Notes: a model not told the origin generated them from the letters alone. DNA of 58,621 nt from Hoylesella enoeca JCM 12259 (GCF_000613405.1 NZ_BAIX01000013.1:1-58621); one strand, 5' to 3'. Shown: positions 8,194 to 17,587, counted from the first letter of the stretch. Numbers and translations are program-made.

Positions 8194-8592
8194 ATGGAAC
8201 CGAGAATCATGGATTATGAACACATGGTGACTGACAAGATTGCCGACCACACAGAAGATACCGGCTTTCCCGCCATGGCCGATTATGGAATTACGCGTCG
8301 GGAGCTGGACGATTATCTCTTTGACAAACAGGCCATCTTTGATAGTCGCGGAACAGAAAAGAGCCAATACACCGTTTTAGGTATCTGTATCATTATTCCG
8401 GTGTTGATTCTTTCTGCTTTTCCCGACCGCTATATGCCCGGCGGCAGATGGTCTTTGCTCTTGGGCGTAGGTGTCGGACTGGTATTTGCTTTGCTTGTTC
8501 GATTGTTTACAGATTTATCGATTAAAAAGCGCCTTAGCAAGATTCGCAATGAGAAAATTGAACGGTATATTGCCGATGTGTTGAAATATTGA
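8194..8592 (+). CDS. Two-TM membrane protein of unknown function
   Basis: 132 residues: a soluble N-terminal half (RRELDDYLFDKQAIFDSRG), two close transmembrane helices (YTVLGICIIIPVLILSAF and WSLLLGVGVGLVFALLVRLF), and a basic amphipathic tail (KKRLSKIRNEKIERYIADVLKY). An internal ATG at 8209 is an alternative start. I do not recognise the family. It sits between YihY and YkvA in a tight + strand cluster, so a membrane-associated role is a fair guess and nothing more. Confidence 0.7.
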   Translation: MEPRIMDYEHMVTDKIADHTEDTGFPAMADYGITRRELDDYLFDKQAIFDSRGTEKSQYTVLGICIIIPVLILSAFPDRYMPGGRWSLLLGVGVGLVFALLVRLFTDLSIKKRLSKIRNEKIERYIADVLKY

Positions 8593-8603
8593 AAGGACAA
8601 AAA

Positions 8604-9020
8604 ATGGATTTGACACAGCTTCCCGACTTTATGAAATATAAAGATAGGTTCACTCAGAGTGGATTTGTTGAAAAAATATCTCGCATTGCCAAACGAGCAG
8701 GCGTTAAATTGGTGTATGCCGCCCTGATCCTTTATTATACATTGGAAAGCGATCGGGTGTCGATCAAAGACAAAGCCATCATTATCGGCGCATTGGGTTA
8801 TTTGATCAGTCCTTTGGATGTTATCCCCGATGCAATCCCCATAGCCGGTCTCGGTGATGATTTAGCCGTCTTGATCTACGTTCTTCGCAAGATTTGGGGC
8901 GAGGTTTCTGATGATGTAAAAAGCAAGGCCAAGACCAAATTGTCTCAGTGGTTTGACAATGATGAACTGTCGGAAGCCGTTCGTCTCTTTGACGATAATC
9001 CCGATTGGGGCGAAGAATAG
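8604..9020 (+). CDS. YkvA family protein (DUF1232)
   Basis: 138 residues from the ATG at 8604, 11 bases after the previous stop. The diagnostic DUF1232 segment is in the middle: KDKAIIIGALGYLISPLDVIPDAIPIAGLGDDLAVL, whose hallmark is YLISPLDVIPD, a short re-entrant or membrane-embedded hydrophobic region. The tail is acidic (DDNPDWGEE). Function is unknown in the family. It ends the YihY operon; a low-complexity repeat follows. Confidence 0.88.
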   Translation: MDLTQLPDFMKYKDRFTQSGFVEKISRIAKRAGVKLVYAALILYYTLESDRVSIKDKAIIIGALGYLISPLDVIPDAIPIAGLGDDLAVLIYVLRKIWGEVSDDVKSKAKTKLSQWFDNDELSEAVRLFDDNPDWGEE

Positions 9021-9061
9021 TTGATAATTGAGCGTTGAGAATTGATGGTTGAGAGATTCGT
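9020..9061 (+). repeat. 14-nt tandem repeat (3 units) after ykvA
   Basis: Units GTTGATAATTGAGC (9020-9033), GTTGAGAATTGATG (9034-9047) and GTTGAGAGATTCGT (9048-9061) form an imperfect 14-base tandem repeat directly after the YkvA stop codon. It is a low-complexity spacer, with no gene up to the promoter at 9121. Confidence 0.6.
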
Positions 9062-9120
9062 TCACTCTAAAAAAATATAAATATTGGTGCAGACAAAGGA
9101 ATGCTTAGATTCATATTTGC

Positions 9121-9128
9121 TACCTTTG
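9121..9128 (+). promoter_or_regulatory. Promoter -7 box for the exported protein at 9150
   Basis: TACCTTTG fits TAnnTTTG. The ATG at 9150 gives a leader of about 15 bases. No good -33 element is visible. Confidence 0.6.
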
Positions 9129-9149
9129 TTTAGCCAAACGAAATCATAA

Positions 9150-10310
9150 ATGAGGAAACACTATATTCTAACAATGGGCTTACTGTTGGCGATTCACATC
9201 GCCGCATTCGCACAGAAGTCGAAAGGGCGTACGCCAAAACGTGTGAAAACCGTTGTAGTGACGGAAGAAACACCTGCGCAAAAACTATATCAGAGTATGC
9301 TGTCAGCCACAGCGCGGGTGATGTTTATCGATAGTACGGTGGTTGACAAGAGTGATTTCTTACGTCATGTACCGCTCAACGCCGAGTCGGGATCGCTGAT
9401 GACGTATGAACAATTCTTCAATACGGATCGAATGCAAGATGGAGCGGTGTTTCAAAATGAATTCCGCAATCGTTGTTATTATTCCGATGGCGGGCGATTG
9501 ATGACAAAAGATAGGATCGGGGAGCAATGGGCATCGCCACAAGTGATTGAAGGTATCGGCGACGAATTTGTAGAACCGGATTATCCTTTTATGATGGCCG
9601 ATGGCATCACACTCTATTTCGCGGCGAAAGGAGCCAATAGCATCGGAGGATATGATATTTTTATGACGCTTTTTGACAGCGAGTCTGATCGTTTTTATAA
9701 GCCCGAGAATTATGGATTGCCTTTTAATTCCACAGCCAATGACTACTTGTTGGCTATTGATGAGTTGGATTCGCTGGGGTGGCTTGTCAGCGATCGCTAT
9801 CAGCCCGAAGATAAAGTGTGCATTTATACATTTGTTCCCGTTTCGCCACGGGTGAGTTTGGGAACAGAAGAAGGTATCACGGGAGCAGCATTGGAGCGCT
9901 ATGCCCGACTTGAACGAATCAAAGATACATGGCGATTCGGCAATCGAAATCGGGCAATGGAACGCTTGCAACAGATGATCAAGCGGTCTTCTCGGAAACA
10001 GATGCAGCAAGATTTCTCTTTTGTCGTGAATGATGACGTGACGTATCATCGGTTGACTGATTTTCGTTCGACATCGGCACGAGAGATGTATGTCCGTTTG
10101 GAAGCGCAACATAAATCGTTGGCCGATCATGAGAATATGCTGGAGCAACGACGAACGGAATACCATAATGCTTCGGCAAGCGCACGACGTGAGATGCGTG
10201 AAGAGCTATTGCGGCGTGAACGAGTGATAGAACAACAGCGGATTGATATTGCACGCTTGGAAAAGGAAGTGCGCAATGCCGAAAATAAGGCGTTGGGTGT
10301 GGATCGTTGA
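9150..10310 (+). CDS. Exported protein with PD40-like propeller segments and C-terminal coiled coil
   Basis: 386 residues. A signal peptide (MRKHYILTMGLLLAIHIAAFAQ) is followed by a basic stretch (KSKGRTPKRVK), then segments of the WD40-like/PD40 type: EPDYPFMMADGITLYFAAKG and NSIGGYDIFMTLFD, like those in TolB or OmpA-associated propellers. The last ~90 residues are strongly helical and charged (LEQRRTEYHNASASARREM, ERVIEQQRIDIARLEKEV) and should form a coiled coil. It probably lies in the periplasm or on the envelope. Many Bacteroidales carry a similar 'PD40 domain' protein of unknown role. The next gene follows after 38 bases. Confidence 0.75.
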   Translation: MRKHYILTMGLLLAIHIAAFAQKSKGRTPKRVKTVVVTEETPAQKLYQSMLSATARVMFIDSTVVDKSDFLRHVPLNAESGSLMTYEQFFNTDRMQDGAVFQNEFRNRCYYSDGGRLMTKDRIGEQWASPQVIEGIGDEFVEPDYPFMMADGITLYFAAKGANSIGGYDIFMTLFDSESDRFYKPENYGLPFNSTANDYLLAIDELDSLGWLVSDRYQPEDKVCIYTFVPVSPRVSLGTEEGITGAALERYARLERIKDTWRFGNRNRAMERLQQMIKRSSRKQMQQDFSFVVNDDVTYHRLTDFRSTSAREMYVRLEAQHKSLADHENMLEQRRTEYHNASASARREMREELLRRERVIEQQRIDIARLEKEVRNAENKALGVDR

Positions 10311-10348
10311 TATATGAATATTGTCGAACGAATTAAAGAATAAAGATT

Positions 10349-11221
10349 ATGAAGAAGTATTTTGCCGAATCGGAACTGATTATCAATGGAGATGGAAGTA
10401 TCTTTCATTTGCATCTCAAGCCAGAACAGTTGGCCGATAAGGTGATTCTCGTGGGTGATCCGGGACGAGTGGCGATGGTTGCCGCGCATTTTGAAACAAG
10501 GGAATGCGAAGTGAGTAATCGAGAGTTTATGTCTGTCACGGGTACATACCATGGCAAACGCATCACTGTTCAAAGCACGGGTATTGGATGTGACAATATC
10601 GATATTGTGGTTAATGAATTGGATGCGCTCGCCAATATTGATTTCCACACTCGTGAAGAGCGTGACCAGTTACGGCAGTTGACGCTTGTGCGCATCGGGA
10701 CTTGTGGTGGTTTGCAGCCCAATACACCTGTGGGCACATTCATAGCCAGCGAGAAGAGCATCGGTTTTGATGGTCTGCTTAACTTCTATGCTGGTCGAAA
10801 TGATGTTTGCGATTTGGCTTTTGAGAAAGCATTCACGACATATATGGATTGGAATCCGCAACTCTGTGCTCCCTATGTGATCGATGCCGACACTGAGCTT
10901 CTCGATCGTATTGCCGGTAAGGATATGGTGCGCGGCGTGACCATTGCATGTGGCGGCTTTTTCGGTCCGCAAGGTCGAGAATTGCGTATACCGCTCGCTG
11001 ATCCGAAGCAGAATGAGAAAGTAGAAAACTTTGAATACAATGGTCATCGTATCACCAACTTCGAGATGGAAAGTTCGGCCCTTGCTGGTCTTGCACGATT
11101 GATGGGGCACAAGGCAATGACTTGCTGCATGGTGATTGCCAATCGATTGGCTAAGGGAGCAAACACGAATTATAAGAATAGCATCGATAACTTGATAGAA
11201 ACAGTTTTGGAAAGAATATGA
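10349..11221 (+). CDS. Nucleoside phosphorylase (uridine phosphorylase-like)
   Basis: 290 residues with the family 1 nucleoside phosphorylase signatures: VILVGDPGRVAMVA (phosphate binding) near residue 35, STGIGCDNIDIVVNEL, LVRIGTCGGLQP near residue 120, and TNFEMESSALAGLA near residue 240, where the Met-Glu pair contacts the ribose. It should split uridine or a related nucleoside into base and ribose-1-phosphate for salvage. Bacteroidales versions are usually annotated as uridine phosphorylase. The stop overlaps the start of mnmE (ATGA), so the two are translationally coupled. Confidence 0.88.
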   Translation: MKKYFAESELIINGDGSIFHLHLKPEQLADKVILVGDPGRVAMVAAHFETRECEVSNREFMSVTGTYHGKRITVQSTGIGCDNIDIVVNELDALANIDFHTREERDQLRQLTLVRIGTCGGLQPNTPVGTFIASEKSIGFDGLLNFYAGRNDVCDLAFEKAFTTYMDWNPQLCAPYVIDADTELLDRIAGKDMVRGVTIACGGFFGPQGRELRIPLADPKQNEKVENFEYNGHRITNFEMESSALAGLARLMGHKAMTCCMVIANRLAKGANTNYKNSIDNLIETVLERI

Positions 11222-12570
11222 TGGGCGACACGATTTGTGCGCTTGCCACATCTGCGGGTGGAGCAATTGGAATCATACGTGTCTCAGGGCAGAATGCAAT
11301 AGCGTTGACCGATATTGTTTTTCGTCCTGCCGGTGGAAAGTCTTTATGCAAAGCCGAGGGTTATACCATTCATTATGGTGAAATCATTGACAAGACGAGT
11401 GAAGTTATCGACGAGGTCTTGGTTTCGGTCTTTCGTGCACCTCATTCTTATACGGGTGAAGACAGCACAGAAATCAGTTGCCATGGCAGTCGATATATTT
11501 TGCGCCAAGTGTTGCAGACGCTAATCGATCGAGGATGCCGACAGGCTCAGCCTGGTGAATATACGCAGCGGGCCTATCTCAACGGTAAGATGGATCTGAG
11601 CCAGGCCGAAGCTGTGGCCGACTTAATTGCTGCCGGTAATCGTGCTACACATCGTTTGGCATTAGGACAACTCAAAGGACATTTCAGTGAAGAATTGGCG
11701 CGTCTTCGCGAACAGTTGTTGAAGATGACTTCACTTCTTGAATTGGAATTGGATTTCAGTGATCAAGACGTTAACTTTGCCGATCGGCACGAGTTGTTGG
11801 AATTGGCACTCACAATTGATCGTCGCATCGTATCGTTGGCTCACTCTTTCGAAGCTGGGAATGCTTTGAAGAAAGGAGTTCCTGTGGCTATTGTCGGCAA
11901 GACCAATGTCGGAAAAAGTACGCTGCTCAATCGGCTACTTCATGAAGAACGTGCCATTGTGAGCGATATCCATGGTACTACACGCGATGTGATCGAAGAT
12001 ACTGTTGATATTCGTGGCATCACATTTCGCTTTATCGACACTGCCGGTATTCGTCACACTGTCGACCGAATCGAGCAGTTGGGTATTGAGCGCACTTATC
12101 GGAAATTGGATGAAGCTACCATTATTCTTTGGCTCTTTGATGAACCGCCGACCACAGAAGAATATGATCAGATGAAAGTTCGCACGGCTGGTAAGAAACT
12201 CATCAAAGTATTCAATAAAGTTGATTTGCCACGTGTTACACCATCTTTGCCACAGGACATTCTTCTCCTTTCAGCCAAGCAAGGTGATGGTGTTGCGCAA
12301 CTGGAAGAGGCGCTGTGTCAGGCAGCAGATATTCCTGAATTCAATGAGAATGATGTTGTCGTCACCAGTGCCCGTCACTACGATGCGCTTACACATGCTC
12401 ATGACGCACTTGTTCGTGTCATTGATAGCTTGGAGCAGGATGTTAGTGGCGATCTTCTCAGCGAAGATCTTCGTCAGGTTCTTACCTATCTTGCTAATAT
12501 TACCGGGGGTGTTATCACTACGGATGAAGTTTTGAATTCTATTTTCAAGAATTTCTGCATCGGGAAATGA
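11218..12570 (+). CDS. mnmE: tRNA modification GTPase MnmE (TrmE)
   Basis: 450 residues, full length for the family. The N-terminal tetrahydrofolate-binding domain starts MMGDTICALATSAGGAIGIIRVSG. The inserted Ras-like G domain shows GKTNVGKSTLLNRL (P loop), TTRD (G2), DTAG (G3) and NKVD (G4). The C-terminus ends FCIGK, the conserved Cys motif. With MnmG it makes the cmnm5U34 modification in tRNA anticodons. The ATG at 11218 overlaps the preceding stop codon; an ATG at 11221 is also possible. Confidence 0.97.
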   Translation: MMGDTICALATSAGGAIGIIRVSGQNAIALTDIVFRPAGGKSLCKAEGYTIHYGEIIDKTSEVIDEVLVSVFRAPHSYTGEDSTEISCHGSRYILRQVLQTLIDRGCRQAQPGEYTQRAYLNGKMDLSQAEAVADLIAAGNRATHRLALGQLKGHFSEELARLREQLLKMTSLLELELDFSDQDVNFADRHELLELALTIDRRIVSLAHSFEAGNALKKGVPVAIVGKTNVGKSTLLNRLLHEERAIVSDIHGTTRDVIEDTVDIRGITFRFIDTAGIRHTVDRIEQLGIERTYRKLDEATIILWLFDEPPTTEEYDQMKVRTAGKKLIKVFNKVDLPRVTPSLPQDILLLSAKQGDGVAQLEEALCQAADIPEFNENDVVVTSARHYDALTHAHDALVRVIDSLEQDVSGDLLSEDLRQVLTYLANITGGVITTDEVLNSIFKNFCIGK

Positions 12571-12603
12571 TATTTGTCCACTATTCGGGACATGATAGAA
12601 AAG

Positions 12604-12641
12604 TAAATGTGCCAACTTTCATGTAGAGAGTTGCACATTAT
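12604..12641. terminator. Weak hairpin between convergent mnmE and rpmA
   Basis: TAAATGTGCCAAC pairs imperfectly with GTTGCACATTA (one bulge) across a 13-base loop. It lies between the converging mnmE and rpmA stop codons and may end transcription from either side. No strong T run is present. Confidence 0.4.
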
Positions 12642-12673
12642 GCTATTTGTTTGGAATAAGTTGTTATTATTGA

Positions 12674-12937
12674 CTAAGCCTCAGCCTCGGGTATAACCGA
12701 TACCACGCTCTTGTCGTGACGACCTCTGTGGAAATTAACCACGCCGTCGGTCAGTGCATAGAGCGTATCGTCCTTACCGATACCGACATTCTTGCCGGGA
12801 TTATGCTTCGTGCCACGCTGGCGAATAATGATGTTACCGGCAATCACTTTCTGGCCGCCCCAAATCTTAACGCCTAATCTCTGTGAAGCGGATTCGCGAC
12901 CGTTCTTCGAACTACCAACACCTTTCTTATGTGCCAT
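12674..12937 (-). CDS. rpmA: 50S ribosomal protein bL27
   Basis: 87 residues starting [21 protein letters not shown] and containing [25 protein letters not shown], the standard bL27 sequence. There is no cleavable N-terminal extension of the Firmicutes type. bL27 lies near the peptidyl-transferase centre. It follows rplU by 20 bases in the usual L21-L27 operon. Confidence 0.97.
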   Translation of the reverse strand: MAHKKGVGSSKNGRESASQRLGVKIWGGQKVIAGNIIIRQRGTKHNPGKNVGIGKDDTLYALTDGVVNFHRGRHDKSVVSVIPEAEA

Positions 12938-12957
12938 TCTGATTGTCCTCCTTTACT

Positions 12958-13275
12958 TTAAGCGATTACTTGTTTAACTTCTACTTCTGTGAACTGTGCG
13001 CGATGGCCGTTCTTCTTACGAGAATCTTTTCTGCGCTTCATCTTGAAAACGATGACTTTGTCACCCTTTACAAGTGGATTCACAACTTCTACTACTACTT
13101 TGGCACCATCAACAGTGGGTGCTCCGACAGTCACTGCTCCTTCATTGTCAACAAGAAGCACTTTGTCAAACTCAACAGTTTTGCCGGCTTCCACATCCTT
13201 GATGTGATGGACAAAGAGCTTTTTGCCTTGCTCAACCTTAAACTGCTGACCGTTAATTTCTACAATTGCGTACAT
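12958..13275 (-). CDS. rplU: 50S ribosomal protein bL21
   Basis: 105 residues beginning [20 protein letters not shown] and containing [23 protein letters not shown], the rRNA-binding tail of bL21. It is the first gene of the rplU-rpmA operon. A -7 box lies about 80 bases upstream, and a second unit that could be an attenuated leader lies further up. Confidence 0.97.
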   Translation of the reverse strand: MYAIVEINGQQFKVEQGKKLFVHHIKDVEAGKTVEFDKVLLVDNEGAVTVGAPTVDGAKVVVEVVNPLVKGDKVIVFKMKRRKDSRKKNGHRAQFTEVEVKQVIA

Positions 13276-13356
13276 TTTATTTGATTAAACGGTTTCTCCG
13301 CAAGGCGAACGACGCTGTGCCGATACTTTTTAAGCCTTAACGGACTAAATCGGATG

Positions 13357-13364
13357 CAAAAGTA
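13357..13364 (-). promoter_or_regulatory. Promoter -7 box for rplU-rpmA
   Basis: The minus strand reads TACTTTTG, giving a +1 near 13350 and a leader of about 75 bases. Confidence 0.65.
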
Positions 13365-13440
13365 ATAATAAAAAATGAGAGAGCAGAGGATCTGTGAGAA
13401 TACCTTTTCAGATTTTAAGAGAGATTAACGCACTCTTATG

Positions 13441-13533
13441 CACAAGAAAAGCGATGACCTTCACAGGCGATCGCTCCAAATCTTCAATAGGTATTAGTCC
13501 TCCTTTAAGGTAAAAAGATTGTCTTCAGGATAA
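13441..13533 (-). ncRNA. Candidate small RNA or attenuated leader upstream of rplU
   Basis: The minus strand contains in order: a TAACTTTG -7 box (13540-13547), a short leader, the string TTAAAGGAGGAC (near 13497-13508), then hairpin GCGAT-C-GCC-TGTGAA-GGT-C-ATCGC (13451-13474) followed by TTTTCTT. This is a complete transcription unit of about 90 nt with a terminator-like end. No ATG-started ORF of useful length follows the Shine-Dalgarno string. It could be an independent small RNA or an attenuator leader of rplU (start 80 bases after a second promoter). I do not recognise it as a named RNA family. Confidence 0.5.
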
Positions 13534-13539
13534 CACTTG

Positions 13540-13547
13540 CAAAGTTA
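13540..13547 (-). promoter_or_regulatory. Promoter -7 box of the candidate small RNA
   Basis: The minus strand reads TAACTTTG, a perfect TAnnTTTG. Expected +1 is near 13533. Between this box and the fimbrillin-CotH promoter at 13805 about 250 A/T-rich bases show no convincing gene. Confidence 0.6.
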
Positions 13548-13804
13548 AGGTATTTTTTCTTACCACCAAATATTTTAAGCGCTTTTTTCCAAAAAATCTT
13601 TCTGTGTCCCTACACAGGATGAGAGAAAGTTTCTATTAGGGCGTATTTAGGGAGAGAAAATGGGATAATAGTAGCAAAAAGAGGCTTCTTTTTTGAGAAA
13701 GGAAATCCGGTTAAATGCAGCCACATCCTTCTATTGGTGCATCTTGGAGGGATCCAAATCTTAAAAATGTTAAGATCGAGGACGCTTAATTGGGTAATAT
13801 TCAG

Positions 13805-13812
13805 TAACTTTG
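13805..13812 (+). promoter_or_regulatory. Promoter -7 box for the fimbrillin-CotH gene
   Basis: TAACTTTG on the plus strand, giving a 5' leader of about 70 bases before the ATG at 13892. Confidence 0.65.
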
Positions 13813-13891
13813 CACGCATAATTGTATTTTTAGTATAAAAATCATAAATAAAAGAGCTGAGGAAACCATCTGCAAAATCCAATAACAAGCA

Positions 13892-15936
13892 ATGAAGATA
13901 AATATTTTTTCGCTGGTTGTCATATCGGGCCTACTGACATTCACAGCAAGCTGTTCGAGTGATGATATGGCGCACAGTGCGGACAAAGCATCGGCAGATC
14001 ATAACAAAAAGACGCGCCTAACCGTCTTCGTTGCCCGAGGGAATGGGAGCGATAGTGGCACGCGGACATCCTTTGACTATGCAAGTGGCCGTTTCTTCTG
14101 GGATGCTGGCGACCGCATTTATGTGAGAGATGATAGTGGCACTTTCCAAACCAGCAGTAACACCGTTACCAACAAGAATCCTCTATTTACCTTTATGATG
14201 CCCGGCACTTATGCCACCGACGGCTATGTGGTCTATTATCCCGGGACCAAAGGGCATGATAATCAGGTGACGATTGCCGACAAACAGGTGCAGAGCATTC
14301 CTTACACCACCAAGCATTTTGGGGATGCCGGAGACTGTGGAATGGGGATTACCACAAGAAATGCCAGCGGACAACTCGAATTCAGGATCAATCACAAGGC
14401 GGCCTACCTCTGCTTTCAACCTTACGCGAAGTATAATCGTGTCAGCACTTATATCACGGCTATCGAAGTGACTTCCGACGATAACATCGCCGGCACTTAC
14501 TGGCTTGATCCCGTCGATGAGAAACTCAAAGGTGTCGGAGACAAGCGAACCATCATGCTCACGACCAAAGGGCAGGGGGATGATGACAACGGTCTTCCCT
14601 TGAAAAACGCTGCGCCGGCTCTACGAGAGAACGGAGCTTTTATGGTGATTGCGCCCGGAACGCATCAACTGACAGTCAAATATCACATCCAAAACGTTTT
14701 GACGCATGCACAGGGCGTCATCACCAAGAAGTTGCAATCGTTTGACTATCAACCCAATACTTACTATGATGTTAAGTCCCAGTTAGACATCACAGATCTT
14801 GAAGCTCATGTCAGCATTCCCCGCATCGATATCAATATCGATGGCGGTGCATTTGTAACCGATAAAACGACTTATCTCAATGCACTGTTCAAGATCAGCG
14901 GGATAGGTAGCAAATTTGATATGGCAGAGCCTGTGCAGATCAAGGGACGAGGCAACAGCAGCTGGAACGCTGCAAACCCATATGACAAGAACCCTTATTG
15001 CCTGAAATTCAGTAAAGCCGTAGCGCCGTTTGGATTGGCTCGTGGCAAGAATTGGGTGTTGCTTGCCAACAAACAACCAAGATCAATGATGCAAATGCCG
15101 TAGGGATGAAGCTTGCCTCCTTGGTGCAAACGGTTGCCCCCAATCACATCATACCCGTGGAGCTTTACATCAACGGGGAATATCGCGGGAGTTATACGCT
15201 TACCGAGAAGGTGGGATTATCCGACAACAGTGTGAAGCTCAAAGATAAGTCAAAAGCCGCTCTGTTGGAGTTGGATACCTATTACGACGAAGAACTCAAA
15301 TTCCGTTCTTCTTTTTATGATCTGCCCGTCAACATCAAGGATAGCAAAGACAAATCTCCCCAGATGGTTGACCTTATCCGAACCGATTTCGATCGTCTCT
15401 GCTCCACCTTGAAAAACGGCGAAAGCATTGCCCATCTCGTGGATGTAGACCAGCTTGCCCGTTATCTGATGGTCAACGAATTGCTCTGTAACTATGAGCT
15501 TATGCACCCTAAAAGCACCTATCTTTATAAAGAAGATTTCACCTCGCCCGATGGTAAATACATCTTCGGACCAGTGTGGGACTTGGATTGGACGCTCGGC
15601 TATGAAACCAACCGTAATTACGGTACGTCGGATCCCAAAGCCGACTTTTGGCACCCTGCACTCCCGAACTATGAGCACCAGCAGTTTATGAGGGATCTCC
15701 GTTTCAAGGACAAGGCCGTGCGCGAGGCTTATTATCGTGTATGGAAAGAATTCATGGAGCATCATTTGCAGGAGTTGCTCATTTTCTGCGATGAATATAT
15801 ACGGTATGTGCGGTCATCGTTCCTACACAATAACACGAGATGGAACAAGACCGACGACTATATGGTCATATCTCAGCACATGAAGGTTTGGTTGCAACGT
15901 CGGGCTAATCACATCTACTCCCAGCTTACGTCATAG
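13892..15936 (+). CDS. Fimbrillin-like/CotH kinase lipoprotein, broken by a one-base frameshift
   Basis: The gene reads in two frames joined near 15093. The first part has a lipoprotein signal (MKINIFSLVVISGLLTFTASC, lipid on that Cys) and a fimbrillin-type domain to about residue 300 (GRFFWDAGDRIYV, DCGMGI, HKAAYLCFQPY). A CotH domain starts at PVQIKGRGNSSW and runs into AFGLARGKNWVLLANK-like sequence; the other frame continues NAVGMKLASLV, ALLELDTYYDEELKF, YLMVNELLCNYEL and FGPVWDLDWTLGYE. Adding one A to CAAA at 15092-15095 restores SMMQNAVGM and a 681-residue protein. CotH domains are atypical protein kinases with a catalytic Asp in such WDLDW-like motifs. Outer-membrane or surface location is inferred from the lipobox. 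Confidence 0.8.
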
Positions 15937-15966
15937 GAGATACTGGCAAGTGTTTCATTCTTCTTG

Positions 15967-16054
15967 GGCTATACTCGTCGGTGAGAAGTATAGGACTTCT
16001 GCCTGACAAGTCCCAGGGGAGTCGTCGTCTACTCGTATAGTTCTCGTTTGACAC
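15967..16054 (+). repeat. Possible 22-nt degenerate array I (4 units)
   Basis: Four windows of 22 bases starting at 15967, 15989, 16011 and 16033 share partial matches (TATA at positions 4-7, CTCGTC-like at 9-14, GA-A-AC/AG at the end). The similarity is much weaker than in the other arrays. It lies between the converging CotH and GH57 genes. Confidence 0.35.
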
Positions 16055-16114
16055 AAACAGGGGATAGCAAGTGACGGAATGTCACGGTGCTTGTGCACCT
16101 TTCAAGAAAGGGCG

Positions 16115-16151
16115 AAAAAAGAGGGATATGCCATTGTGCTGCATATCCCTC
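16115..16151 (-). terminator. Terminator of the glycogen operon
   Basis: An 11-bp perfect stem (GAGGGATATGC at 16121-16131 with GCATATCCCTC at 16141-16151) is followed on the minus strand by six T residues. It lies 20 bases after the GH57 stop codon. Confidence 0.88.
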
Positions 16152-16172
16152 GGACTTTTGAAGAATGATCAA

Positions 16173-17587
16173 TCAGACCTTCTCAGGAGGAGTTGTTTCA
16201 GGGGCGGCTTCGGTCGTCTGCTTGACCGAAACCTTTTTCTTGGCAGGCGTCTTTGCCTTATCGATCTTAGCCTTCACTTTTTTCTCGGCCGCCTGCATCT
16301 TCTCGATCTTGGTTTGCAAGCGGATGATCTCTTTCTCCTTTATCTCGATCTCGGTGTCTTGATTCTTGATGGTGGTGAGAAGGCTGTTGAGTTCGTCGTT
16401 GTCAATCTCTTCGGGATAAAGGCTGTTGACGCGCGTGATGAAGTCGCCGAGTATGTTCATATAATTGGTAAACGCGTCAAACGGACTGCTGTATATACCG
16501 CGGTCTATGCCGACGTTGGAGGATTTCGTAGTCATGAAACGGAAGTTGTTGGAAGCCTGCAAGTAGTCCCAATCCACGTTGATGCGGGGATCATTGGCAA
16601 TGCGTACACGGTCGGCCACGCTGTATAATTTGTTGAAGGCTTCGCGCTGCATGGGATTGCCCAGCCAGCTGCTCACGTCGCGCTCTTCGTCTGTCCAGGA
16701 GAGTGTGTCGGGTACGTCGAGCGTTCCTACGCTCTTCATTTTCAGACAGAGTTCGGTGGGGGTGGAGAATGTGATGCCTTTATTTTTGGCACAGACGGGG
16801 AGTGCTTTGATAAATTCGAGGATATTGCTCGACAAGGGTTGTGCGATGCCTAATGCCGATAACTCCATAAAGATGTTGATCACTTGCTCTTCGTTGGGCA
16901 GTGCGGCGATCTGGTTGATGTAATTGTCGGCAAATAGTGGATAACCGGGCCACTCGCTATTGTTGAATCGCAGCGAGATGTCGTCACTGAGGTTGACGTC
17001 GCGTAATAGCAGTTTGAGATGTGGGGCGAGGGCGCAGTTGTATATATAATGGGGTGACTTCCAACCCAGCACGTGCTTGGCTCCCTCGGTCAGCATGCCC
17101 TTGAATCCCATTCGAGCAGCTTGCAGACCGATATCATCGCTGTAAATGAGCGAGGAGTTACGTAACACCTTTGGTGTCTGGCCGAAATACTCTTTCATCT
17201 TCTCGCACTGCTTCTTGACGTCGCGCGAGAAACAGTCCTCATTGGTGAGTGAAGACAAGCCGTGAGAATAAGGCTCGGCCAGAAACTCTACACAACCCGT
17301 CTCGTTGAGTTGTTGTAATTTCTCTAAGACCTGGGGTGCGTGCATTTCCAGTTGCTCTATGCCAACGCCCGAGAGTGAAAAGGCAACCTTGAAATACTTG
17401 CCGTTGGCTGGATCATCTCTTGTAGGGTGTTGAGTGCCGGCATATACGAGCGCTCGGCAATGTCGGCGATGCTACGTTCGTTCTCGAAGTCGTCGTAGTA
17501 ATAATGATCCGTACCAATATCAAAGAAGCGGTAACGCTTGAGGTGGATGATTTGGTGTATTTCGAAATATAAACAAATAGTCTTCAT
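16173..17587 (-). CDS. GH57 family alpha-glucan-active glycosidase, one-base frameshift
   Basis: The start MKTICLYFEIHQ at 17587 is the typical Bacteroidales GH57 N-terminus. The frame breaks near 17406-17411, and the next frame continues ANGKYFKVAFSLSGVG and EQLEMHAPQVLEKL, then VEFLAEPYSHGL with the likely nucleophile Glu. Inserting one G in CAGCC restores QANGK and a 471-residue protein. The C-terminal 90 residues form a coiled coil rich in Lys and Glu ending in an Ala/Pro/Lys tail. GH57 enzymes cut or transfer alpha-1,4-glucans; here it sits in a glycogen operon, 40 bases after the GT4 gene. The break is more likely a sequencing error than decay, since the downstream frame is intact. Confidence 0.85.

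Noticed and set aside
13610..13888. 92-codon minus-strand frame before the fimbrillin-CotH gene
   Set aside because: It covers the plus-strand promoter and leader, has no recognisable domain, no good promoter and unusual composition.
16071..16628. 185-codon plus-strand frame overlapping the GH57 gene end
   Set aside because: It runs antisense across the glycogen operon terminator and a conserved GH57 coiled-coil tail, and has leucine-rich shadow composition.
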